This document shows, piece by piece, positions 57,175-64,000 of a DNA stretch of 64,000 bases (position 1 is the stretch's first letter; each line of letters opens with the position of its first letter). Made by a program: the position numbers and the translations under genes. The notes below the pieces were generated by a model. It was not told the origin of the DNA, ran no database searches, and saw only the letters and a program-made list of their open reading frames with translations. This stretch comes from CAVWDI01 sp963753725. GTDB taxonomy: Bacteria > Chloroflexota > Anaerolineae > Anaerolineales > UBA4823. The stretch covers positions 1 through 64,000 of the forward strand of contig CAVWDI010000003.1 of the NCBI GenBank assembly GCA_963753725.1, read 5' to 3'.

Positions 57175-57744
57175 TACACTCACTTGAATCCAGTGATTAA
57201 CGGTTCGAGTCCTATTCCCCCCATTTCTCGAAAAGGAACTTCTTGACATGCCAGTCGAACAGTTTTTGGCTTCTTTACGCTTTGAGCAAAGGGAAAAGTT
57301 GTATCAAAAGGAGGTAAGTATTGGCTCTATTGAATAAAAATTATGTTTTTTCGGTTCGAGTCCTGTATCTGGATTTTTTCGTTTTTCCAACAAGAAGAAT
57401 TCTTGTGCGTTATAATCCCGATTATTTGCTATTCTTCCTTGCCAATCATCATCACTTACCTGTTTACAAAACGTTGACCTATATCTTCCAGTGCATTATC
57501 TACTTATAGATATAATTACCTACAACGGATATCAGATTGCAAGCTATGTAGATCAACACCCTTATCATCAAAACCAAGCTCTACCAACCGCGTATCTCAC
57601 AAAACCTGGTGCCACGCCCGTGGTTAGTGGAAATGTTGAGAGATGAAGGAAAACCTATTACAGATTGATGTAGCATTGATGATCATAATTAAATTTTCCA
57701 ATTCACTCAAAAATTCACTCAACAGAAAGTAAAGGAGATAAATC
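57175..57744. other. Region of decayed tRNA-end/short-peptide units
   Basis: At 57,201 and 57,350 the sequence GGTTCGAGTCCT, the T-arm core of a tRNA, reappears without the rest of a tRNA. Behind the first lies a diverged form of the 57,080-57,130 segment. The units are about 150 bp long, suggesting tandem insertion scars. From 57,400 to 57,744 I find no gene. A ribosome site (AAAGGAGATAAATC) ends the region. Confidence 0.55.
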
Positions 57745-59037
57745 ATGAGTGCCAAAGACGAAAAATTAATCAGGGTGGGCGCATCCGGTCTCGAGCCTCT
57801 CGAAGTCAACAGCCCGATGGCGAAATGGAAAAAGCCCCAGTCGCTCGAGTTCGTCACAGGCGCGACCAAGCGCTATAGCTTTCGGAACTGGCAGTCGGGC
57901 AACGACAATTCGGTCTATTACAACTTGAATATCCCGGCATTCTTCAAATCCCGGGTGGTGATGCCGCCCGAGGAATTCAGCGTGCTAAAACGAGATATTC
58001 ACCCCGAACTTCTAGACCTCACCTTTACAGCTCACGATGGTACAACAACCACACCGCTGAAAGATTACCTCGTCGGCCCGAAGCAGGTGCAGGCCATGTT
58101 GATGGCCCAGAAGGGGAAGGTTGTTTTCGAGACCTATCCGGGGATGAATCCGACTGATATCCATGTCTGGATGTCTGCCTCCAAGACCACAGCCAGCCTC
58201 CTGGCCACCATGCTGTGGGAGGATGGCAGACTGGATTTTGAAGAGCTGGTTCCTGTTTACGTGCCGGAGTTAAAGAGCACGCAATGGGAAAACATCACGA
58301 TTAAGGACGCCATGAACATGGCGTCCGGACTCGATATTGAGGAGACCTTTGAGAACCTTGTCAATCCTGACTCCTGGATATCTGGTTTCTTCACGGCCGT
58401 CTTTGAGGGCAAGGGTCTCTGGCGTCAGATGCTGAAGGAGGCGAAACCCCTAGCAAATGAACCCCCCGGCACTCATTTCCGCTACTCATCATCGATCACG
58501 ATGGTGTTGGTACTTGCGGTGGAAAATATCACCCAGATGCCATGGCAGGATTTCTGGAATCTACGTGTCTGGTCAAAGATCGGAGTAAGGAACCCTTTCA
58601 TCATCGGCCTCACACCTGACGGCACTCCAATCGCTGCGGGCATGAACAATACCACGCCGGAGGACATGCTGCGCTATGCCCTGCTTTACACGCCTAGTTG
58701 GCATGTAGTCGCCAACGAGCAGGTCATCTCCGACAAGGTGTTGAAGCGCACACAGACCCTGGGTGATCCGAACGCCTATAAGGGGTGCACGGAAGAAGTC
58801 TATGGGACCAAGTGGTTTGGTGAAACTCCGGATCGGAACACCGCCCAGTGGGATCATGCCTTCGAAGATGGTGCAATGTTCAAACATGGCAATATGGGAC
58901 AGGGAATCTATGTCGATCCTGCTCGTGATTTCTGTGGTATCTATTTCGGTCTGGCAACAAACGATGAAGCTATATCAGGTGCTGACCACTCACCTGGTTA
59001 CCTTAGAACAGCTGCAAAACTTCTAGCTGGAGAATGA
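57745..59037 (+). CDS. Serine hydrolase of the beta-lactamase/class C family
   Basis: A 430-residue enzyme. The SxxK nucleophile is in HVWMSASKTTASLLATMLWEDG, the YxS-type motif in FRYSSSITMVLVLAVE, and the late HGNMGQGIYVDP is in the place of the KTG/HxG box. No signal peptide is visible, so it may be cytoplasmic. Such serine hydrolases include esterases, D-amino-acid amidases and peptidases; resistance to beta-lactams is not implied. It is followed after 54 nt by an M19 dipeptidase, so a role in peptide or amide breakdown is likely. The ATG is preceded by AAAGGAG. Confidence 0.85.
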   Translation: MSAKDEKLIRVGASGLEPLEVNSPMAKWKKPQSLEFVTGATKRYSFRNWQSGNDNSVYYNLNIPAFFKSRVVMPPEEFSVLKRDIHPELLDLTFTAHDGTTTTPLKDYLVGPKQVQAMLMAQKGKVVFETYPGMNPTDIHVWMSASKTTASLLATMLWEDGRLDFEELVPVYVPELKSTQWENITIKDAMNMASGLDIEETFENLVNPDSWISGFFTAVFEGKGLWRQMLKEAKPLANEPPGTHFRYSSSITMVLVLAVENITQMPWQDFWNLRVWSKIGVRNPFIIGLTPDGTPIAAGMNNTTPEDMLRYALLYTPSWHVVANEQVISDKVLKRTQTLGDPNAYKGCTEEVYGTKWFGETPDRNTAQWDHAFEDGAMFKHGNMGQGIYVDPARDFCGIYFGLATNDEAISGADHSPGYLRTAAKLLAGE

Positions 59038-59091
59038 ACAATTAAACGAAAAAACAAAGTAAAGATTAAAATACAAAAAAAGGATGAAATT

Positions 59092-60183
59092 ATGGATTAC
59101 TTCAAAATTCCACAGAGGCTGCATAAATACCCCGCATCAAAACAAGCGAAAGAGATCGTACACAAATCCATGACCATGGACACGCTTTTCTCTGGTGTCG
59201 TGCCGATCCAGTGGACCACCCCGGAAGCGCCTGAATTCCATGACGAAATGGATAAGGTGAAGGCCGCTGGATTCAAGACGATTGGCGCCTGCCCATCTGC
59301 AGATGCAGCGGATACCAGCCTTAGCGGGACCCTCAAGTCGCTGCAGCTCTATCTGCGCAAGATTAACGAGCGTCCGGACAAATACCTTATCGTCCGCACT
59401 GCCAAAGACATCGATACCGCGATAGCAAAGAACAAGCTGGGGATCTACTTCACCCATCAGGGCAGCGGCTTGTTTGAGGGTGATGTGGAAAAAGTGGGGA
59501 TTTTTCGCCAATTGGGTTATGGCTATTGCCTGCTGGCCTACAACATGCGCAACGCAGTCGGCGATGGATGTTTCGAGCCCGATAATGGGCGACTGACCAT
59601 CTACGGCAAGTCGCTGGTCGACGCCTATAACCGATACGGGATGGTCGTAGACGTTAGCCACACCGGCGAGCGCACCGCGCTCGATGCCATCGAGCACAGC
59701 AGCGATCCGGTCATTTCATCCCATTCTGTTGCGAAAGCGGTAAGGGACTATCCACGCAGCCACTCCGACGAGTTGATCAAGGCAATCGGCGAAAGTGGCG
59801 GTGTCATGTCCATCAACACCGTCGGCGGCTTTGTGGACCCCTCAAATCCGGATATCGTCACCACCGACATCCTGTTTCAACATATTGATCACATTGTCAA
59901 CCTCATTGGGATCGATCATGTCGGATATGGATCGGACTACATTCCGGACGTCACCTGGACTGCCGACGGAGGACAGACACCGTTGGCGGATACCCTCTTC
60001 CCGGACAGCGACGGCACACACATGTTTTCCACAATGTGTGCCAAGGGAGTTCCGACACCTGCGCCGTACCAGATTATAGCTGCGCTGGTGGACAAGTTGC
60101 TTGAGAATGGATACTCCGAAGAAGATTGCGGAAAATTTTTGGGAGACAACGCTTACAGGTTGTTCAAACAGGTCTGGAAATAG
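59092..60183 (+). CDS. Membrane-dipeptidase-type peptidase (M19)
   Basis: A 363-residue zinc dipeptidase of the renal dipeptidase family. GIYFTHQGSGLFEGDVEKVGIFRQLGYGYCLLAYNMRNAVGDGC corresponds to the bridging-Glu region. MVVDVSHTGERTALDAIEHSSDPVISSHS has the two conserved His. IGIDHVGYGSDY is the late Asp motif, and LGDNAYRLFKQVW a typical end. The first metal motif, usually HxD, reads TMDTLF here, so metal binding may differ. The upstream gene is a serine hydrolase, and an exporter follows. The family hydrolyses dipeptides, including D-configured C-terminal residues. Confidence 0.87.
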   Translation: MDYFKIPQRLHKYPASKQAKEIVHKSMTMDTLFSGVVPIQWTTPEAPEFHDEMDKVKAAGFKTIGACPSADAADTSLSGTLKSLQLYLRKINERPDKYLIVRTAKDIDTAIAKNKLGIYFTHQGSGLFEGDVEKVGIFRQLGYGYCLLAYNMRNAVGDGCFEPDNGRLTIYGKSLVDAYNRYGMVVDVSHTGERTALDAIEHSSDPVISSHSVAKAVRDYPRSHSDELIKAIGESGGVMSINTVGGFVDPSNPDIVTTDILFQHIDHIVNLIGIDHVGYGSDYIPDVTWTADGGQTPLADTLFPDSDGTHMFSTMCAKGVPTPAPYQIIAALVDKLLENGYSEEDCGKFLGDNAYRLFKQVWK

Positions 60184-60275
60184 ACACATACGATCACTAC
60201 CTATTTGCCCACTAGCAGCTAAGATGCTGGCGGGTCACTAGTTCGCTTTAGCTACATTGCTCAGGATTCTTAATC

Positions 60276-61520
60276 ATGTCCGAAACGAACACCAAACAGA
60301 TATTTGACGACACTGAATTTGAGCAGGTTTGTGACTTTGTTACGCAGCTGATCCTTCAAGCACACCGCTATGGTGTGTCCTTCGTTCGTCTGCAAACATT
60401 CACTTCTCAGTTACCGCAGTTATTTGGCATTCATGGGCATATGCTTGCGGCTCCGCCCTTTCTTTTTTTTGAGTTTTCTCGGCCAACGGACACTCAACCA
60501 TATCGTATCATCCATCCTCTACCTGATGGATCCTTTGAATTAACGAAGTTGTCCTTTTTGGGTTCCCTGTTAAACGACCTCAGTTCTGGAAAAGCTTCGC
60601 TTGTCGAAGCACCGGAGCGCCTGAAACAGATTGACTCTTTCCCGCCCCCATATAAGAATCCCTTCGTGGCCTTGGGTTATTGTTTGTGCGGTGCCGGCTT
60701 CGCTGTGCTATTGTCGGCTGCCTGGAGCGATCTTATTTTTGCCGCTGTTTTGAGTTTAGTTGTATTTGCCATAACAATGTATGCTCGTCGTTCCCAGTGG
60801 ATGGCTGAACGGATTAACTTTGCTGCGGCGTTAGTAACCTCAATTCTGGCCAGTATCATTGCCCTGTTCTTCCCCGGCAGCAATGCCTTTATGGTTGCCC
60901 TCTGTGCAGTAATTGTTCTGATTCCCGGTCTGTCACTCACCGTTGGGGTTGCCGAACTGGCTTCCAAGAGTACCATCACCGGTATTAATCGCCTTGTTGA
61001 TGGTATCCTCATCACTTTCGCCCTGGTTGTAGGCAGCGCGGTTGGATCTTCCATTGTGAATGCCTTATGGATTGTGCCTGCCCCATTCGCCCCACCGGGC
61101 TATTCCCTCTTTTTTGCCTTTATCTCTGTCGTCTTCATAATGCTCGGTCTAGCCTTGATATTTCAGGTTCGACCCAGGGACTTGGTCTGGGTGATACTCG
61201 GCGGCATCATTGCCTATACAGGAATAGTGATTGGCGGACAATTCGGAAATTGGCAAGGCTCCTTTCTGGGAGCTTTGGGGCTTGGTATCTACTCTACCCT
61301 AGTGGTCGACAGGCTATTCTTGCCCAGCAGTGTGATCATGCTGCCGGGCATCATGATCTTGGTTCCTGGCGTTGCCGCCTATTTTGGCCTGGATACTCTG
61401 CAAACAAGTGGCATTATTGGTGGCCTTCAGGCGATTTGGGGGGTTGTGGTCCAGATCGTGGCCATTATTGGCGGTCTATTTATTGCTGCTTCAGTTCTTT
61501 CACAAAAAGCCAGTCTTTAG
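60276..61520 (+). CDS. ThrE-type threonine/serine exporter
   Basis: A 414-residue membrane protein that contains both ThrE halves. A soluble N-terminal part (1-130), then about ten helices. The motif VALCAVIVLIPGLSLTVGVAELASKSTITGINRLVDG is characteristic of the family, and the second half LFLPSSVIMLPGIMILVPG is the ThrE_2-like domain. Such proteins export small amino acids with proton coupling. Placed after peptidases and before an antiporter, it could remove amino acids released from peptides. Confidence 0.88.
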   Translation: MSETNTKQIFDDTEFEQVCDFVTQLILQAHRYGVSFVRLQTFTSQLPQLFGIHGHMLAAPPFLFFEFSRPTDTQPYRIIHPLPDGSFELTKLSFLGSLLNDLSSGKASLVEAPERLKQIDSFPPPYKNPFVALGYCLCGAGFAVLLSAAWSDLIFAAVLSLVVFAITMYARRSQWMAERINFAAALVTSILASIIALFFPGSNAFMVALCAVIVLIPGLSLTVGVAELASKSTITGINRLVDGILITFALVVGSAVGSSIVNALWIVPAPFAPPGYSLFFAFISVVFIMLGLALIFQVRPRDLVWVILGGIIAYTGIVIGGQFGNWQGSFLGALGLGIYSTLVVDRLFLPSSVIMLPGIMILVPGVAAYFGLDTLQTSGIIGGLQAIWGVVVQIVAIIGGLFIAASVLSQKASL

Positions 61521-61636
61521 TTATTTCGTTGCTTGAAATGAAGGCGACATCAGGCGAGAAAACTGGGTATGTGGCTCCCTCATGATGATGGCTTGAATTG
61601 CTTAGTCTTATAGTTTTAAATCCATGGAGAAAACCA

Positions 61637-63175
61637 ATGACAAAATCTGAAATTAAAAATACGGCAGATACTGGGCGGACGCCCTCTATGATAGCCTCAC
61701 TAATGGTGATGGGATTGATGATCGCCTTGATCTTGCTTTCGGTGAGCTTATTCGGCGGAGGTGTTGCAGATGGACCGCTACAGGTAAGCATGACCCTGGC
61801 AACGCTGTTTGCCTTGTGTGTGGCATATTACTACGGTTTCCGCGGCTCACTGATCAGCGAAGCTATCGCGAAGGGGATTAATGGCACCATTGGTACCATT
61901 TTCGTCATTCTGGCCATTGGCACCGTTATCGGGACACTGTATCTCTCCGGTTCGGTGGCTGCCTTCGTGTACTATGGTGCGGCCATTATCAGCCCGAAGT
62001 TCTTCTTTGTTACGGTCTTCATCCTTGCTTCGGTGCTAAGCTTGCTCTTAGGCAGTTCCCTGACCACGGTAGGCGCGGTTGGGATCGCCTTTGTAGGTCT
62101 GGCATCCATCATGGAAGTCAGTCCAGCCATTGCAGCGGGTGCAGCTGTATCCGGAGCCATTTTTGGAAATAAAGTGGCAAAGATTTCGGACACGGCGAAT
62201 TTAACCATCGCGACCGTAGGGGGTTTGGAAATCGACGAACACTCGAAAGTAATCTTGCGCACAGCGATACCAACTTGGGTAATAAGCGCGCTGCTTTTCC
62301 TGCTGCTTGGATTTTTCGGCGGATCTGGATCGGGTGCGGTCGATATCACCAGCGTTCAGGATACGATATCACAATACTTCAACATCTCATTGCTAGCCTT
62401 TCTACCAATCATCATGATCTTTGTGTTGTCAGGTTTGCGCTTTTCAGCTTACTTATCCCTGATGTTATCAGCTATCTTTGCGGTCATTTTGGCAGCCTTT
62501 ACCCAGCACGACCTGATCGTTTCAATGGCTGCTGATCCCAGCCTGGGATATTTTGAGGCTGTTCTTAAAGTGGGTATTGATACTTTCACCTACGGTTTTC
62601 ATCTTAACAGCGGTGTGGAAGAGATCGACCATTTATTTTCCGGCGGTGGTGTAGCCGGGATGCTTACCACGGTCTGGCTGGTTTTAGTCGCAGCTAGTTT
62701 TGGAGCTGTGACGAATTACACAGGCATGCTGCAGCGCATCATCACACCGGTAATCAACTGGGTGAAAGGGCCAGCCTCACTGGTTCTGGCAACCATGCTG
62801 ACCTCGATCGGTATGAACTTTGCCACTGCGGATCCATATACAAGCATTGTGTTGACAGGACAGATGTTCCGTCAGGAATATATAAAAGAACGTCTCAAAC
62901 CAGTCATGTTGACTGCCTCAATGGCGGATTCGGGCACTATATTTTCGCATATTATCCCCTGGAACATCCACGGGGCTTTGTTCGCCGGGACATTAGGGAT
63001 AGCCACACTACAATGGGCGCCATATACTTTCTTTGCTTACCTGACTCCACTCGTGACATTTTTTATGGTTTACTTTTACTATCTACACAAAGATAAGATC
63101 TCCGATAGGGATGACGCAGAGAAGGTTTATGGAGATGAACCAACCCAGTTGCCTGATACAAAACAATTGGCGTAA
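61637..63175 (+). CDS. nhaC: NhaC-family Na+/H+ antiporter
   Basis: About 512 residues and 11-12 helices. I use 61637 because GGAGA lies seven nt upstream and the longer frame adds a non-hydrophobic tail. Signatures: LLGSSLTTVGAVGIAFVGLAS, AGAAVSGAIFGNKVAKISDTANL with the conserved Asp-Thr, SGGGVAGMLTTVWLVLVA, and TADPYTSIVLTGQMFR near the end. NhaC proteins exchange Na+ or Li+ for H+, and relatives swap carboxylates or amino acids. It follows the ThrE gene; co-transport coupling is a reasonable inference. Confidence 0.9.
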   Translation: MTKSEIKNTADTGRTPSMIASLMVMGLMIALILLSVSLFGGGVADGPLQVSMTLATLFALCVAYYYGFRGSLISEAIAKGINGTIGTIFVILAIGTVIGTLYLSGSVAAFVYYGAAIISPKFFFVTVFILASVLSLLLGSSLTTVGAVGIAFVGLASIMEVSPAIAAGAAVSGAIFGNKVAKISDTANLTIATVGGLEIDEHSKVILRTAIPTWVISALLFLLLGFFGGSGSGAVDITSVQDTISQYFNISLLAFLPIIMIFVLSGLRFSAYLSLMLSAIFAVILAAFTQHDLIVSMAADPSLGYFEAVLKVGIDTFTYGFHLNSGVEEIDHLFSGGGVAGMLTTVWLVLVAASFGAVTNYTGMLQRIITPVINWVKGPASLVLATMLTSIGMNFATADPYTSIVLTGQMFRQEYIKERLKPVMLTASMADSGTIFSHIIPWNIHGALFAGTLGIATLQWAPYTFFAYLTPLVTFFMVYFYYLHKDKISDRDDAEKVYGDEPTQLPDTKQLA

Positions 63176-63804
63176 GTATTTACACTTGTTAACGATTATT
63201 GTGTGATGTACAGCCATGGGCAGCATAATATGGTCTTCAATTAAAGCTATTCTATGCCTTCTGCAATTTGAATAGTCTATGTTTATGGTACTTAATGCCA
63301 CAAATAGATAGGTAACACCGGCGTGACTTGACGATTCGAGATATCAAAATTATCATTCAGAACAGGTAAATTCCGTGTGACTCAATACCCCCATTGGTGA
63401 AAATTCCATTAAAATCATGGGGAAGAGCGCGGTTCGGAACTGCATCCGCTACGGGTCATCCGTTTCAAAAGAGCCGCTGGACATTCCCGTCGAGCGGTTT
63501 TTATCTATGCTAAAGTTTGAATTGAAAGGGGAAATTGGAGGATTTGGGGCTAGAAATTGATACTGCAGCTCTAAAATCCACATATAAGGATCTCCAGAAG
63601 GGGATTAAAAATCGAGTCCGGTTTCGAACTTTTTAAGGTCTTTGTTGCTGCTAAGACTCTGTAAAATAATTTTATCCAAATTGTATAATATCCCGAGGAA
63701 GAGAAATTACATCAAATGATTTGGTTAACAGCCAGATATGCAGGCACATCGCATACTGAATTTGCGGCGGCTAATCTGGTTTGATCGAAAAATAGGAGCT
63801 AGAT
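63176..63804. other. Intergenic region with direct-repeat copy 2
   Basis: No gene. A hairpin (GCGGTT CGG AACTGC) occurs at about 63,430-63,444, shortly before the repeat. The repeat 63453-63562 is described separately. From 63,565 to 63,800 there is no recognisable coding sequence. Confidence 0.5.
63453..63562 (+). repeat. About 110-bp direct repeat, copy 2, with terminator hairpin
   Basis: Counterpart of 57066-57174. The hairpin CCGCTGGAC / GTCGAGCGG at 63474-63497 is followed by TTTTTATC. It is preceded by ACGGGTCA rather than a full tRNA end. Confidence 0.85.
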
Positions 63805-64000
63805 ATGAAACACAGTGAATTATATTTTGATGGGGCGGAAGGCATATCACTTTACACTCAATGTTGGTTGCCAGAGAATACCACTCGCGCTGTTATTGCC
63901 ATCGTTCATGGAATTGGAGAGTATAGTGGTCGATATATGAATGTTGTCGACTATGTGGTTCCAAACCAAATTGGTGTTTATGGATATGATCTCCGGGGTC
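63805..64000 (+). CDS. Alpha/beta hydrolase (monoacylglycerol-lipase-like), 3'-truncated by window end
   Basis: Starts MKHSELYFDGAEGISLYTQC after AGGAGCTAGAT. The first 65 codons contain TTRAVIAIVHGIGEYSGRYMN, the oxyanion HG region of the serine aminopeptidase S33 / monoacylglycerol lipase group, and VYGYDLRG, typical of the strand before the nucleophile elbow. The catalytic Ser lies beyond the window. Likely hydrolysis of lipids or small esters. Confidence 0.85.
   Translation, partial: MKHSELYFDGAEGISLYTQCWLPENTTRAVIAIVHGIGEYSGRYMNVVDYVVPNQIGVYGYDLRG

Noticed and set aside
57321..57509. 62-codon ORF beyond the T-arm scars
   Set aside because: Hydrophobic but without ribosome site or signal-peptide pattern; overlaps tRNA remnant sequence.
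57745..59037. Antibiotic-resistance beta-lactamase
   Set aside because: The SxxK motif is shared by many esterases and peptidases; there is no signal peptide and no close resemblance to resistance enzymes.

Overview
The window looks like a chromosomal segment of an anaerobic, Anaerolineae-like member of the Chloroflexota. The reasons are the gene content (a BMP-type nucleobase ABC system, a complex-I-like membrane trio, a Thr/Pro-rich WD-type lipoprotein, surface proteins ending in a YLPL/YLPV-type tail) and the lack of outer-membrane biogenesis genes. This taxonomic call is from memory of families, not from a search. Many core genes are broken by one-base indels. In six sites that I reconstructed by eye, removing one duplicated base restores the family sequence, so most of these breaks look like sequence errors rather than true pseudogenes.

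Left arm (1-14.6 kb): two related, frame-broken secreted proteins (+), a broken clan-A glycosidase (-), then on the minus strand selB, a coiled-coil protein, three complex-I-like membrane subunits and a lipoprotein.

Centre (14.7-37.4 kb): about 23 kb entirely on the minus strand, forming a coherent nucleobase and ureide catabolic locus. It holds an 8-oxoguanine-deaminase-like amidohydrolase, adenine deaminase, a GntR/UTRA regulator, two carbamoyltransferases (one aspartate-type, one YgeW-type), carbamate kinase, two ABC ATPases, four permeases, a fused double BMP binding lipoprotein, two fold-type-II PLP enzymes, a glycosyltransferase, a conserved unknown and a hydantoinase/dihydropyrimidinase. 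The set resembles the anaerobic purine cluster of enterobacteria (ygeW, ssnA, hyuA, yqeA, ygeX). The inferred logic is import, deamination, ring opening, carbamoyl transfer to phosphate and ATP from carbamoyl phosphate. Two copies of a perfect palindrome, TTGTCTGACAA, lie upstream.

37.5-41.6 kb: an AraC/MGMT repair protein with an overlapping EamA exporter (+), then a response regulator with an HD-GYP domain and a P1-family peptidase (-).

Island (41,828-57,071): a 15.2-kb element inserted in the 3' end of tRNA-Lys(CTT), bounded by identical 43-bp direct repeats. It carries an integrase remnant next to attL, a DHCR24-like FAD oxidase, an IS630 element that splits a DUF6933-like gene, decayed remains resembling a defence locus (MIT_C-like fragment, DUF4268-neighbour-like gene with three stops, UvrD helicase), IS3 and IS256 remnants, methyltransferase genes, and a right half of small minus-strand genes with their own sigma70-type promoters, separated by GC-rich stem-loops. 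A partial att core at 51,645 shows that the island is built from at least two units.

Right flank (57.1-64 kb): short tandem remnants of tRNA 3' ends, then a peptide and amino-acid operon-like set (serine hydrolase, M19 dipeptidase, ThrE-type exporter, NhaC antiporter). This set is flanked by a second pair of about 110-bp direct repeats. The window ends inside a monoacylglycerol-lipase-like gene.
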